Program-made: the position numbers and the translations under genes
The notes under the pieces: model-generated
Seen by the model: only the letters and a program-made list of their open reading frames with translations
Databases searched by the model: none
Told to the model about the DNA's origin: nothing
Shown: positions 1-9,412 of the stretch, one piece after another
Position numbering within the stretch: the first letter of the stretch is position 1
Layout of the letters: each line of letters begins with the position of its first letter
Assembly: GCF_041431135.1 (NCBI RefSeq)
Contig: NZ_CP107799.1
Location: forward strand, 7,750,001-7,814,000
Direction of reading: 5' to 3'
From: Streptomyces sp. NBC_00554
GTDB taxonomy: Bacteria > Actinomycetota > Actinomycetes > Streptomycetales > Streptomycetaceae
Length of the DNA: 64,000 nucleotides

Positions 1-663
1 GTCGAGATCATCGTGAAGAAGGGCGGCCGCTGCCGCTACACGACCATCCAGAACTGGTCGAACAACGTCTACAACCTGGTCACCAAGCGCGCCGTGGCGT
101 ACGAGGGCGCGACCATGGAGTGGATCGACGGCAACATCGGCTCCAAGGTCACCATGAAGTACCCGGCCGTCTACCTGATGGGCGAGCACGCCAAGGGCGA
201 GACCCTGTCCATCGCCTTCGCGGGCGAGGGCCAGCACCAGGACGCCGGCTCCAAGATGGTCCACATGGCGCCGAACACCTCCTCCAACATCGTGTCGAAG
301 TCCGTGGCGCGTGGTGGCGGCCGTACGTCCTACCGCGGTCTCGTCGAGATCGGCGAGGGCGCCCACGGCTCCAAGTCGAACGTGCTGTGCGACGCGCTGC
401 TCGTCGACACCATCTCCCGCTCCGACACGTACCCGTACGTCGACGTCCGTGAGGACGACGTGTCCATGGGCCACGAGGCGACCGTCTCCAAGGTCAGCGA
501 CGACCAGCTCTTCTACCTGATGAGCCGGGGCATGACCGAGTTCGAGGCGATGGCGATGATCGTGCGCGGCTTCGTCGAGCCGATCGCCAAGGAGCTGCCC
601 ATGGAGTACGCACTTGAGCTCAACCGGCTGATCGAGCTCCAGATGGAGGGCGCTGTCGGCTAA
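1..663 (+). CDS. sufB: Fe-S cluster assembly protein SufB (3' part)
   Basis: C-terminal part of SufB, the core scaffold subunit that with SufC and SufD builds Fe-S clusters in the cytoplasm. The frame is open from base 1, so the N-terminus lies outside the window; about 220 codons remain. The SufB/D beta-helix core is recognisable, with the EGQHQDAGSKM and NTSSNIVSKSVA stretches. A cysteine in SNVLCDALL (codon 388-390) sits where the E. coli sulfur-acceptor cysteine lies (family knowledge). The end has the conserved GHEATVSK and DDQLFYLMSRGM helices. It is the first visible gene of a same-strand suf operon, 58 bp before sufD. A SufR-type regulator, if present, is upstream of the window. Confidence 0.96.
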   Translation, partial: VEIIVKKGGRCRYTTIQNWSNNVYNLVTKRAVAYEGATMEWIDGNIGSKVTMKYPAVYLMGEHAKGETLSIAFAGEGQHQDAGSKMVHMAPNTSSNIVSKSVARGGGRTSYRGLVEIGEGAHGSKSNVLCDALLVDTISRSDTYPYVDVREDDVSMGHEATVSKVSDDQLFYLMSRGMTEFEAMAMIVRGFVEPIAKELPMEYALELNRLIELQMEGAVG

Positions 664-721
664 ACGCCGATCGCCGTCCCCGTCAAGCCACTCACGCAAG
701 AAAGCGAGCAGACCGACAGCC

Positions 722-1903
722 ATGGCTGAGGCTCAGAACATTCCGGTGGGGTCCACCACCGCCGGCCAGATCGCGGTGGCCGCCGAGTCGACCGTCGCCA
801 CGCGCATGAGCGCGCCCCCGTCCTTCGACGTGGCGGACTTCCCCGTCCCCCACGGCCGTGAGGAGGAGTGGCGGTTCACGCCGCTGGAGCGGCTGCGCGG
901 GCTGCACGACGGCACCGCGGTCGCCACCGGCGACGGCCTGAAGGTCGGCATCGAGGCGCCCGAGGGCGTCCTGGTCGAGACCGTCGACCGTGACGACGTC
1001 CGGCTCGGCAAGGCCGGCACCCCCGTGGACCGGATCGCCGCCCAGGCGTACTCGGCGTTCGAGAAGGCCGGTGTCGTCACCGTCCCCAAGGAGACGGTGC
1101 TCACCGAGCCGATCCGCATCGCCGTGCACGGCGAGGGCGGGGTCGCCTACGGCCACCAGGTCATCGAGCTGGGAGCCTTCGCCGAGGCCGTCGTCGTCAT
1201 CGACCACACCGGTGACGCCGTCCTCGCCGCCAACGTCGACTACATCCTGGGCGACGGCGCCAAGCTCACCGTCGTCTCCGTCCAGGACTGGGACGACAAG
1301 GCTGTGCACGTGGCCCAGCACAACGCGCTGATCGGCCGGGACGCCACGTTCAAGTCGTTCGTGGTCACCTTCGGCGGCGACCTCGTACGACTGCACCCGC
1401 GCGTCGCGTACGCCGGCCCCGGCGGCGAGGCCGAGCTCTTCGGCCTGTACTTCACGGACGCCGGCCAGCACCAGGAGCACCGCCTCCTGGTCGACCACAA
1501 CGCCCCGCACTGCAAGTCGAACGTCGCCTACAAGGGCGCGCTCCAGGGCGAGGGCGCCCACGCGGTGTGGATCGGTGACGTCCTCATCGAGGCCACGGCC
1601 GAGGGCACGGACACGTACGAGATGAACCGGAACCTGGTTCTGACCGACGGCGCCCGGGTCGACTCCGTGCCGAACCTGGAGATCGAGACCGGCGAGATCG
1701 TCGGCGCGGGTCACGCGTCCGCGACCGGCCGCTTCGACGACGAGCAGCTCTTCTACCTGATGGCCCGTGGCATCCCGGCCGACGAGGCCCGCCGACTGGT
1801 CGTCCGCGGCTTCTTCGCCGAGCTGGTCCAGCAGATCCGAGTCGACGACATCCAGGAGCGCCTTCTCGCCAGGATCGACGAGGAGCTGGAGGCGTCGGTC
1901 TGA
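722..1903 (+). CDS. sufD: Fe-S cluster assembly protein SufD
   Basis: SufD, 393 aa, paralogue of SufB and partner in the SufBCD scaffold ATPase. The N-terminal REEEWRFTPLERL segment is typical of SufD. The C-terminus repeats the SufB signature (GAGHASATGRFDDEQLFYLMARGI), with the histidine thought to ligate the nascent cluster. ATG 722 is used although no strong Shine-Dalgarno is visible; coupling to sufB is likely. Its stop overlaps the next start by one base (TGATG), so the ferredoxin-like gene is probably translationally coupled. Length fits the family. Confidence 0.96.
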   Translation: MAEAQNIPVGSTTAGQIAVAAESTVATRMSAPPSFDVADFPVPHGREEEWRFTPLERLRGLHDGTAVATGDGLKVGIEAPEGVLVETVDRDDVRLGKAGTPVDRIAAQAYSAFEKAGVVTVPKETVLTEPIRIAVHGEGGVAYGHQVIELGAFAEAVVVIDHTGDAVLAANVDYILGDGAKLTVVSVQDWDDKAVHVAQHNALIGRDATFKSFVVTFGGDLVRLHPRVAYAGPGGEAELFGLYFTDAGQHQEHRLLVDHNAPHCKSNVAYKGALQGEGAHAVWIGDVLIEATAEGTDTYEMNRNLVLTDGARVDSVPNLEIETGEIVGAGHASATGRFDDEQLFYLMARGIPADEARRLVVRGFFAELVQQIRVDDIQERLLARIDEELEASV

Positions 1904-2223
1904 TGAGTACGTTCGTACGCGCCTGTGGACTGAGCGAGCTGGAGGAGGACACCCCGAAACGGGTGGAACTCGACGGCACGCCGGTCTCGGTCGTGCAGAC
2001 CGAGGGGGAGGTGTTCGCGATCAACGACATCTGCTCGCACGCGAACGTCTCGCTCTCCGAGGGCGAGGTGGAGGACTGTCAGATCGAGTGCTGGCTGCAC
2101 GGCTCCAGCTTCGACCTCCGCACCGGCAAGCCGTCCGGCCTTCCCGCGACGCGCCCCGTCCCCGTATACCCCGTAAAGATCGAAGGGGACGACGTGCTCG
2201 TCTCCCTCACCCAGGAGTCCTGA
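1903..2223 (+). CDS. Rieske-type [2Fe-2S] ferredoxin of the suf operon
   Basis: Small Rieske protein of 106 aa. The cluster ligands are visible as CxH (Cys44-His46, ICSHA) and CxxH (Cys63-His66, CWLHG), the two Rieske boxes. Such proteins are often annotated as non-heme iron oxygenase ferredoxin subunits. Its fixed place between sufD and sufC in actinobacteria suggests a job in cluster assembly or electron supply, but no specific reaction can be read from the sequence. It overlaps the sufD stop by one base and lies 7 bp before sufC. Confidence 0.93.
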   Translation: MSTFVRACGLSELEEDTPKRVELDGTPVSVVQTEGEVFAINDICSHANVSLSEGEVEDCQIECWLHGSSFDLRTGKPSGLPATRPVPVYPVKIEGDDVLVSLTQES

Positions 2224-2230
2224 GGAACCC

Positions 2231-2995
2231 ATGGCAACGCTTGAAATCCACGACCTGCACGTCACCGTCGAGGCCGACAACGCCACGAAGGAGATCCTCA
2301 AGGGCGTCGACCTGACCGTGAAGCAGGGCGAGACCCACGCCATCATGGGCCCGAACGGCTCCGGCAAGTCGACCCTCGCCTACTCGCTCGCGGGTCACCC
2401 CAAGTACACGATCACCGGCGGCACCGTCACCCTCGACGGCGAGGACGTCCTGGAGATGTCCGTCGACGAGCGCGCCCGCGCGGGCCTGTTCCTGGCGATG
2501 CAGTACCCGGTCGAGATCCCCGGCGTCTCCGTCTCCAACTTCCTGCGTACGTCCGCCACGGCCGTCCGCGGCGAGGCCCCCAAGCTGCGTACCTGGGTGA
2601 AGGAGGTCCGGGAGGCCATGGAGCGCCTCAACATGGACCCGGCCTTCGCCGAGCGCAACGTGAACGAGGGCTTCTCCGGCGGTGAGAAGAAGCGCCACGA
2701 GATCCTTCAGCTCGAACTGCTCAAGCCGAAGATCGCGATCCTCGACGAGACCGACTCCGGCCTGGACGTCGACGCCCTGCGCGTCGTCTCCGAGGGCGTC
2801 AACCGCGTCCGTGAGAGCGGCGAGGTGGGCACCCTGCTCATCACCCACTACACGCGCATCCTGCGCTACATCAAGCCCGACTTCGTCCACGTCTTCTCCG
2901 CGGGCCGGATCGTCGAGTCCGGTGGCGCCGAACTCGCCGACAAGCTGGAGAACGAGGGCTACGAGGCTTACACGAAGGGTGGCGTATCCGCGTGA
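2231..2995 (+). CDS. sufC: Fe-S cluster assembly ATPase SufC
   Basis: ABC-type ATPase of 254 aa that drives conformational change in the SufBCD scaffold. Walker A GPNGSGKST is at residues 40-48, the ABC signature FSGGEKK at about 148-154, and Walker B AILDETDSGLD at about 169-179. There is no membrane domain, as expected for SufC. Start ATG 2231 follows the ferredoxin stop by 7 bp, with GAGG upstream. Its TGA overlaps the GTG start of sufS (GTGA), indicating translational coupling. Confidence 0.97.
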   Translation: MATLEIHDLHVTVEADNATKEILKGVDLTVKQGETHAIMGPNGSGKSTLAYSLAGHPKYTITGGTVTLDGEDVLEMSVDERARAGLFLAMQYPVEIPGVSVSNFLRTSATAVRGEAPKLRTWVKEVREAMERLNMDPAFAERNVNEGFSGGEKKRHEILQLELLKPKIAILDETDSGLDVDALRVVSEGVNRVRESGEVGTLLITHYTRILRYIKPDFVHVFSAGRIVESGGAELADKLENEGYEAYTKGGVSA

Positions 2996-4248
2996 CGCAG
3001 CTGCCGGGCCTCCTCGACACCGAGGCGATCCGCAAGGACTTCCCCATCCTGGACCGCCAGGTCCACGACGGTAAGAAGCTCGTGTACCTGGACAACGCGG
3101 CGACTTCGCAGAAGCCGCGCCAGGTGCTGGACGCCCTGAACGAGTACTACGAGCGGTACAACGCCAACGTCCACCGCGGTGTGCATGTGCTCGCGGAGGA
3201 GGCCACGGCGCTGTACGAGGGTGCGCGCGACAAGGTCGCCGCGTTCATCAACGCGCCGAGCCGCGACGAGGTGATCTTCACCAAGAACGCCTCCGAGTCG
3301 CTCAACCTTGTGGCCAACATGCTCGGCTGGGCCGATGAGCCCTACCGGGTCGACCACGAGACCGAGATCGTCATCACGGAGATGGAGCACCACTCCAACA
3401 TCGTGCCGTGGCAGCTGCTCTCGCAGCGCACGGGCGCGAAGCTGAAGTGGTTCGGCCTCACCGACGACGGCCGTCTCGACCTCTCGAACATCAACGAGAT
3501 CATCACCGAGAAGACGAAGATCGTCTCCTTCGTGCTCGTGTCGAACATCCTGGGCACCGTGAACCCGGTCGAGGCGATAGTGCGCCGGGCGCAGGAGGTC
3601 GGGGCCCTGGTCCTGATCGACGCCTCGCAGGCCGCACCGCACATGCCGCTGGACGTGCAGGCCCTCCAGGCCGACTTCGTGGCCTTCACCGGCCACAAGA
3701 TGTGCGGCCCGACGGGCATCGGCGTTCTCTGGGGCCGTCAGGAGCTTCTCGAGGACCTGCCGCCGTTCCTGGGCGGCGGCGAGATGATCGAGACCGTGTC
3801 GATGCACTCGTCGACGTACGCTCCCGCCCCGCACAAGTTCGAGGCGGGCACGCCCCCGATCGCCCAGGCGGTCGGTCTCGGGGCGGCGATCGACTACCTG
3901 TCCGCGATCGGCATGGACAAGATCCTCGCCCATGAGCACGCGCTCACCGAGTACGCGGTGAAGCGGCTCCTGGAGGTCCCCGACCTGCGGATCATCGGCC
4001 CGACGACGGCCGAGGACCGCGGCGCCGCGATCTCGTTCACGCTCGGTGACATCCACCCGCACGACGTGGGCCAGGTCCTCGACGAGCAGGGCATCGCCGT
4101 CCGGGTCGGACACCACTGCGCACGCCCTGTCTGCCTGCGGTACGGAATTCCTGCGACCACACGAGCGTCGTTCTATCTGTACTCCACGCCGACCGAGGTC
4201 GACGCACTGGTCGACGGGCTGGAGCACGTACGGAACTTCTTCGGCTGA
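2992..4248 (+). CDS. sufS: Cysteine desulfurase SufS
   Basis: PLP-dependent cysteine desulfurase (group II NifS/SufS), 418 aa, which releases sulfur from cysteine as a persulfide for cluster assembly. The Schiff-base lysine is in FTGHKMCGPTG (Lys236) and the catalytic cysteine in VGHHCARPVCLRYG (Cys376). HHSN near residue 133 is the usual cofactor-site stretch. The GTG start overlaps the sufC stop. The neighbouring SufU is the expected sulfur acceptor. Confidence 0.97.
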   Translation: MTQLPGLLDTEAIRKDFPILDRQVHDGKKLVYLDNAATSQKPRQVLDALNEYYERYNANVHRGVHVLAEEATALYEGARDKVAAFINAPSRDEVIFTKNASESLNLVANMLGWADEPYRVDHETEIVITEMEHHSNIVPWQLLSQRTGAKLKWFGLTDDGRLDLSNINEIITEKTKIVSFVLVSNILGTVNPVEAIVRRAQEVGALVLIDASQAAPHMPLDVQALQADFVAFTGHKMCGPTGIGVLWGRQELLEDLPPFLGGGEMIETVSMHSSTYAPAPHKFEAGTPPIAQAVGLGAAIDYLSAIGMDKILAHEHALTEYAVKRLLEVPDLRIIGPTTAEDRGAAISFTLGDIHPHDVGQVLDEQGIAVRVGHHCARPVCLRYGIPATTRASFYLYSTPTEVDALVDGLEHVRNFFG

Positions 4249-4263
4249 GGAGCTGGCTGAGTC

Positions 4264-4731
4264 GTGAAGCTTGATTCGATGTACCAGGAAGTCATCCTGG
4301 ACCACTACAAGCACCCGCACGGGCGCGGTCTCCGGGATGGCGACGCCGAGGTGCACCACGTCAATCCCACGTGCGGCGACGAGATCACGTTGCGTGTGAA
4401 GTACGACGGCGACCGGATCGCGGACATCTCGTACGAGGGACAGGGCTGCTCCATCAGCCAGGCCTCGGCCTCCGTGCTGAACGAGCTGCTGGTCGGCAAG
4501 GACCTGGCCGACGCGCAGAAGACCCAGGAGACCTTCCTGGAGCTGATGCAGTCCAAGGGCCGGATCGAGCCGGACGAGGCGATGGAGGAGGTGCTGGAGG
4601 ACGCGGTCGCGTTCGCCGGTGTCTCCAAGTACCCGGCCCGGGTGAAGTGCGCGCTGCTCAGCTGGATGGCGTGGAAGGATGCGACGGCCCAGGCACTGGG
4701 ATCGGACGCCGCCGAAAGGAAGACGGCATGA
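4264..4731 (+). CDS. sufU: Sulfur-transfer protein SufU
   Basis: Zinc-dependent sulfurtransferase SufU of 155 aa, which takes the persulfide from SufS in Gram-positive bacteria. The predicted zinc ligands and acceptor residues are present: Cys37 and Asp39 in NPTCGDE, Cys62 in GQGCSIS, and Cys129 in ARVKCALL. It starts with GTG 4264, 15 bp after sufS, with GAGGAGC upstream as ribosome binding site. It overlaps the next gene by 4 bp (ATGA). Confidence 0.95.
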   Translation: MKLDSMYQEVILDHYKHPHGRGLRDGDAEVHHVNPTCGDEITLRVKYDGDRIADISYEGQGCSISQASASVLNELLVGKDLADAQKTQETFLELMQSKGRIEPDEAMEEVLEDAVAFAGVSKYPARVKCALLSWMAWKDATAQALGSDAAERKTA

Positions 4732-5060
4732 GCGAGACCATCGAGATGAAGCCGGCCTCTGAGGAAGAGGTCCGTGAGGCGCTGTACGACGTCGTCGACC
4801 CCGAGCTGGGTATCGACGTCGTCAACCTCGGCCTCATCTACGGCATCCACATCGACGACGCGAACATCGCGACGATCGACATGACCCTGACGTCAGCGGC
4901 CTGCCCGCTCACCGATGTCATCGAGGACCAGGCCAAGTCCGCCACGGACGGCATCGTCAACGAGCTGCGCATCAACTGGGTCTGGATGCCGCCGTGGGGT
5001 CCGGACAAGATCACGGACGACGGGCGCGAGCAGCTTCGGGCGCTTGGGTTCAACGTCTGA
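4728..5060 (+). CDS. sufT: MIP18/DUF59 family Fe-S maturation protein (SufT-like)
   Basis: Protein of 110 aa with a DUF59 (MIP18) domain, last gene of the suf operon. ALYDVVDPELGIDVVNLGLIY is the family signature, and the conserved cysteine is in TSAACPLTD (Cys59). Family members act as carriers or maturation factors for Fe-S clusters; the precise step is inferred. The longer upstream reading frame is an artefact: ATG 4728 overlaps the sufU stop in an ATGA. A strong hairpin ends the operon 40 bp later. Confidence 0.93.
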   Translation: MSETIEMKPASEEEVREALYDVVDPELGIDVVNLGLIYGIHIDDANIATIDMTLTSAACPLTDVIEDQAKSATDGIVNELRINWVWMPPWGPDKITDDGREQLRALGFNV

Positions 5061-5098
5061 GTTCCGCGTGTACGACGTCTGAGTAGCGCGTGTACGTG

Positions 5099-5129
5099 TG
5101 TGGCCCCCGGCGGTGTGCCGGGGGCCACA
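5099..5129 (+). terminator. Terminator of the suf operon
   Basis: Perfect 13-bp inverted repeat (TGTGGCCCCCGGC and its complement) with a 5-nt loop GGTGT, 38 bp after the sufT stop. There is no long T tract, which is common for Streptomyces. It also lies between convergent genes and could serve the minus-strand gene. Confidence 0.85.
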
Positions 5130-5163
5130 GCTGTTTCCGGGGCTCAGCTCCGGTCTTCCGGGC

Positions 5164-6138
5164 TCAGCTCCAGTTCCCCAAGCCCTTCACCAGCCGGAAC
5201 GTCCAGTCCTCGCGGTCGTCACGGTCGTGCCGGTGGTTGTCGCGTCCGTCCAGAGCGTCCAGGCGCAGCTGGAAGTCGTCGTGGTGCAGGTAGCGGCCCG
5301 GGTAGTTGAACGACTCCAGCATGATCGCGCCGGAGGACGACGTCGGCCGGGGACAGAAGGTCGCATCCTTCTTGAAGAGGTCGGAGCCGTTGTTGTGCTC
5401 GGCGCGCAGGACGAATTCGCGGTGGCGGAGGTAGTTGCCGGCGACGGTGACGAAGGAGTAGCAGGAGGGGTCCGCGAGTCCCTTGACCCGCTTGAAGCTC
5501 GAGTTCTGCTTGGCCGCGGCCGAACTCTGGGAACTCACCTGGTCGAGCTGCACGACGCTGTTGCTCACGCGCCAGTACCGGTCGGGGTAGTTGACCGACT
5601 GGACCGACGTCAGCGCGGAGGCGGTCGCGGAAGCGGAGGGCTTGCTCGACGCGGTGGGCTTCGGCGCCGGGGTGACGGGCTTGTTCTCGGACCCCTGTCC
5701 CGAGGGCTTCGGCGAGGCGGCGGGCGCAGGGGAGGACAAGCCGGTCTTGCCGCTCGGTGCCACGGCGGCCTCGGTGGCCGGGGCGGAGACACCGGGTATG
5801 AACGGGACGTCCGTGTCGGAGGCGGGCCGGTTCGCCCGTTCCTGTGCTGGTGTGTCAGTACCGTTGTCCAGTACGGCGATCGCGGTGGCGGTGGCGATGA
5901 GAACCGCTATGGCGAGCCCGCCGGCCAGCCACAGTCGCCGGGTGCCCGGCAGCCGTGCCTCCTCCGGGGCCTCATCGGGCTCCCAGGGCATCGGGATCCT
6001 TGCGAAGGGCGGCATCTCCGCCGGGTAGGGGGCGCCTTGCGGGGTGGGACTCCAAGCGGCGATCTCCGTTGAGGGGATGGGTCTCTCCTCGGAGCCGGCG
6101 GGCTGGTCGGGCCCGGGCTCCGGGTTCTTTTCTGGCAT
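5164..6138 (-). CDS. Membrane-anchored AbfB-domain protein
   Basis: Predicted 324-aa protein with a single N-terminal membrane span (GGLAIAVLIATATAIAVL, about residues 81-98), a Pro/Ser/Thr/Ala-rich linker, and a C-terminal domain of about 145 aa. That domain has NYPDRYWR and NYPGRYLHHDDFQLRL motifs typical of AbfB/CBM42 beta-trefoil arabinose-binding domains. No glycosidase domain is present, so it is likely a surface carbohydrate-binding or adhesin-like protein. The start was set at the ATG preceded by GGAGG 7 nt upstream; a longer frame to 6396 has no such support. It stands alone, divergent from the sulfotransferase pseudogene. Confidence 0.82.
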   Translation of the reverse strand: MPEKNPEPGPDQPAGSEERPIPSTEIAAWSPTPQGAPYPAEMPPFARIPMPWEPDEAPEEARLPGTRRLWLAGGLAIAVLIATATAIAVLDNGTDTPAQERANRPASDTDVPFIPGVSAPATEAAVAPSGKTGLSSPAPAASPKPSGQGSENKPVTPAPKPTASSKPSASATASALTSVQSVNYPDRYWRVSNSVVQLDQVSSQSSAAAKQNSSFKRVKGLADPSCYSFVTVAGNYLRHREFVLRAEHNNGSDLFKKDATFCPRPTSSSGAIMLESFNYPGRYLHHDDFQLRLDALDGRDNHRHDRDDREDWTFRLVKGLGNWS

Positions 6139-6453
6139 GCGCGTTCCTCCAGCGTCGCCCATGGCGAACGCGGATTCGTCTTCTGGTCTGAGCCAGGAGC
6201 TTCTGGTCTTGGCACAAGAGAGGGGCGCAGGCACGTGAACGGCGGTAACCGTGGGGAACACGTGCGCGACTGGTGAAACAGTAGTGGACCGGATGGGCTC
6301 CGAGCAGCCGTTTCCCCCAGTGATCCAGCGGAATTCCCGGCCCGGCCGCGCGCGGAGACGGCGTGCGGCGCCGGCCCCCGGCGCCCCGGAGTTCACACGG
6401 CATTCTCAGCGCCGTCCCAGGCCGGGCTCATAGCGGCGCGACAGCGTGGAGTC

Positions 6454-7461
6454 GTGCCTGCTTCTGTACGACCCGTCTTCGTCCTCGGCTGTCCTCGCTC
6501 GGGGACCACACTTCTGCAGCTCATGCTGCACGCGCACCCGCGGATCGCGCTGCCGCCCGAGACGCGTTTCGTGCTGCCCGCGTACGAAGGGCGACTGGGT
6601 TTCGGGGATCTGCGGCAGCGGGGCAACCGGGCCGGGCTCGCACAGTGGATCACCGGGCGCAAGGAGACACGGTTCCACGAGCTGGGGGTGGACGCCGGAC
6701 GCGTGGCCGAGCGGATCACCGAGGGGCCGCCGACGCTCGGGTCGGCGCTGGGCATCGCGCTCAGGGCGTACGCCGAGGAACACGGCAAGGTGCGCTGGGG
6801 CGACAAGCGGCCCGCGTAAGCCCTCCATGTGCCGGAGATACTGCGGCTGTTTCCCGACGCGCAGTTCATCCACCTCGTCCGGGACGGACGGGACTGTGTC
6901 GCCTCGCTGCTCGGCATGCCCTGGTGGCACCGAGGCTTCCACGAGGCTGTGGCCACCTGGGCCCAGGTCATGGACACCACGCGGACGTACGCACGGAAAC
7001 TGGGCCCCGGCAGCTGGCACGAGCTGCGCTTCGAGGACCTCGTGGCCGACCCCGAGGGCCAACTCCGCGGAGTGTGCGAGTACTTGGGGGAGGAGTACGC
7101 CCCCGAGATGCGTGAGCCGTACCGGGTCGCCGAGGTGGCGGTGCCCGCCCGCAAGACCTGGCACCGCCGTACGCACGGCGCCCTGGACAGCTCGCGGGCG
7201 GGAAGCTGGACCACCCGGCTGACACCGGCTCAGATCCGGTTGTGCGACGACGTGTTGGGCGACCGGCTCACCTCGTACGGCTACGAGCTCGCCGGAGCCG
7301 TCCGCCCCGACCCGGCCGAACTGCTGCGCTACCGGCGGGTGGAGATGCTGCGACGGGCCGCCCACGCCAAGCGGCGGATGTCCGACCGCCTGGCGCGGGT
7401 GCGTGAACCGGGGCCGGTGGCCTGTCGGTTGACGGCCACCGGCTCGGAGTTCAGGGCCTGA
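6454..7461 (+). pseudogene. Sulfotransferase, disrupted by one in-frame stop
   Basis: Sulfotransferase-family gene. The PAPS 5'-phosphosulfate loop GCPRSGTTLLQ is at residues 11-21, and the 3'-phosphate motif HLVRDGRDCVAS lies after the lesion. The frame is intact except for TAA at 6817-6819, between DKRPA and ALHVPEI. Relatives have a tyrosine-like residue there, so a single TAC-to-TAA change explains it. Without the stop the product would be about 335 aa, the usual size. Either a real nonsense mutation or a sequencing error; residues on both sides look conserved, suggesting recent loss. GTG 6454 is the likely start. It ends 3 bp from the convergent nuclease stop. Confidence 0.85.
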
Positions 7462-7464
7462 TCG

Positions 7465-9264
7465 CTAGGGAGTGATCCGGGCGACCTGCGGGTCGTGGTC
7501 GCTGGTCTGGTCCGGGAACTCGCTGTTGATGTGGACGATGTCGTAGTCGTACGACGTGATGGCGGAGCTGACCAGGGTGTGGTCGAGGACCTGGGAGTTG
7601 CCGTCGTAGACGTAGGTGTACTGCTGCGACGCCGGCAGGGTGTCCACCAGGTCGGTCAGTACACCGCCCTCGAGGGTCGAGACGGTGGTGGAGAACTGGT
7701 AGTCGTTCAGGTCGCCGAGCACGATCACGTTCGCCGTGGACTGGGCGGCGAGGATCGAGTCGGTGAAGGAGTTGACCTGCGCTGCCTGGCTGTTGCGCTG
7801 AGTCTCCGAGGCGCGGGCCGGATCCTGGTACTGGCTGTGCAGCGAGTAGTCCTCGCCCTTCGACACGAAGTGGTTGGCGATCAGGAAGAACTTCTCGCCG
7901 CCGAAGGTGAATTCGGCGGCCAGCGGCTTGCGGCTGGCCGACCAGGCCGAGTTGGAGGGCGCGATCCGGCCCGGGTTGTAGGTCAGCTGGGCCAGACCGC
8001 CGCTGGTGGTCACCGAGTTCGCGGTGGTGGCCGTCGCCGTGCCGCGGGCGGTGAAGCCCACGCGTGCGGGGTTGTAGAGGAAGACCTGCCGGATGTTGCC
8101 GCCGGTCTCACCGCCGTCGGCGTCGTTCGTCGGGTTGATCTGCGTGTACGAGTACGTGGGGCCGCCGGCCGCCGTGATCGCGGAGATCAGCGTGGACAGG
8201 GTGGTGGTGGCCGAGACCGTACCGTCGTCGGTCGCGCCGTTGTTGTCCTGGACCTCCTCCAGGGCCACGATGTCGGGCGACTTGAGGTTGCCCACGATGC
8301 CCGAGGCGAGCGCCGTGAACTTCGAGGCGGCGTCGGTCGGGTCGAGGTTCTCCACGTTGTACGTCGCCACGGAGAGCTGGCTCGTCGACTGCGTGGCCGT
8401 CGTCTCCTTGGCGAGACCGCCCGAGGTCACCGTGCCGAGTGTGGTGGCCTGGAGGGTGTAACCGCCGTACGCGATGTAGTCGAGCGGCCCGGTCGCCCCG
8501 GAGAGCGTGTCGCCCACCGTCGCCGTCGGGAAGGTCGACGACAGCAGCGTGCCGATCTGGACGCGCCCCGAGTTCTGGCTGCTGTACGAGGAGTAGAGCG
8601 AGCCGCCGCGCGCCGAAGTCACCTGCGTGGGCTTCACGTTGACCCACAGCTCGGCGTACTCGTTGCTCGCGCCGACGACCGGCGCGCTGCCCACCGCGAC
8701 GCGCATGCCCTCCAGGGACTCGTAGTAGTCCAGGGCGTACGTCGTCGGGGCGAGCGTGAAGGAGTTGATGGAGCCGCCGCTGTTGGTGCGCGTGTAGGTG
8801 GCGGGAACCGTCGCGTTGCTGATGGTCGTGGCCGAAGGCAGCGTGTTCCCGGTGGAGTTGGTGGTCCAGGTGGCGCCGGAGATCTCGGTGAGCGACTGGC
8901 TGCCGTTGGCCGAGCCGGGGTAGTACTCGGCGACCGTGCCGGTGACCGTGACGCTGTTGCCCACCGTGGTGCTCGGCGTCGTCGAACCCCGGTAGACGAA
9001 GACCGCGTCGCTGGTCGCCGCGTTTCCGTCACCGCTCGCGCTCTGGATCCAGAAGCCGCGCGAGGAGCCGGTGGAGCGGATCGCGGTGACGATGCCGGTG
9101 GTGGTGACCGAGGTGCCGTTGTACGGGGAGATCCGGGTCGAGCCCTGGAGGGCGGAGATCGTGACGGTGGCCGCGTGCGCCGGGTGGGGGAGGGCGACGA
9201 GCGCCCCCGACGCGATGAGAGCGGCTGCCATGGCGCGAGCGCCGAGCCCGAGTGTTCTGTCCAT
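7465..9264 (-). CDS. Secreted ExeM/NucH-family endonuclease
   Basis: Secreted nuclease, 599 aa. Residues 1-31 form a Sec signal peptide ending AHA. Residues about 32-270 form an OB-fold-like region with the GIVTAIR and SRGFWIQ motifs of extracellular NucH/ExeM nucleases. The rest is an endonuclease/exonuclease/phosphatase domain with ATYNVENLD, VALEEVQDNNG, LGDLNDY and SDHDPQV metal-site motifs. Likely degrades extracellular DNA to recover phosphate or nucleosides. GAAGGGA precedes the ATG. It is a paralogue of the gene at 19497-21323, with similar domain order and a shared upstream motif. Confidence 0.9.
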   Translation of the reverse strand: MDRTLGLGARAMAAALIASGALVALPHPAHAATVTISALQGSTRISPYNGTSVTTTGIVTAIRSTGSSRGFWIQSASGDGNAATSDAVFVYRGSTTPSTTVGNSVTVTGTVAEYYPGSANGSQSLTEISGATWTTNSTGNTLPSATTISNATVPATYTRTNSGGSINSFTLAPTTYALDYYESLEGMRVAVGSAPVVGASNEYAELWVNVKPTQVTSARGGSLYSSYSSQNSGRVQIGTLLSSTFPTATVGDTLSGATGPLDYIAYGGYTLQATTLGTVTSGGLAKETTATQSTSQLSVATYNVENLDPTDAASKFTALASGIVGNLKSPDIVALEEVQDNNGATDDGTVSATTTLSTLISAITAAGGPTYSYTQINPTNDADGGETGGNIRQVFLYNPARVGFTARGTATATTANSVTTSGGLAQLTYNPGRIAPSNSAWSASRKPLAAEFTFGGEKFFLIANHFVSKGEDYSLHSQYQDPARASETQRNSQAAQVNSFTDSILAAQSTANVIVLGDLNDYQFSTTVSTLEGGVLTDLVDTLPASQQYTYVYDGNSQVLDHTLVSSAITSYDYDIVHINSEFPDQTSDHDPQVARITP

Positions 9265-9386
9265 GTGCGTCCCTTCAACGAGCGGAAGAGCGGGGCGAGT
9301 TGGTGCATGGACGTGCGTGACTGCTTGCTTGACCGGTCGCGCAGATTTCTAAGGGCTGCGTGTTACCAACCGATGTACGGACGGTG

Positions 9387-9412
9387 TTCTACCCGTGTCG
9401 TCTACGCGCGTC
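9387..9412 (-). promoter_or_regulatory. Candidate operator shared by the two nuclease genes
   Basis: Two adjacent 13-mers upstream of the nuclease, TTCTACCCGTGTC and GTCTACGCGCGTC. The block TCTACGCGCGTCAATC recurs upstream of the paralogous nuclease (21443-21458). The position and repetition suggest a common regulator; the factor is unknown and no PHO-box consensus is seen here. Confidence 0.45.

Noticed and set aside
5098..6072. 324-aa plus-strand reading frame opposite the AbfB gene
   Set aside because: Arg/Gly-rich shadow of the minus-strand gene in GC-rich DNA; no ribosome binding site or domain.
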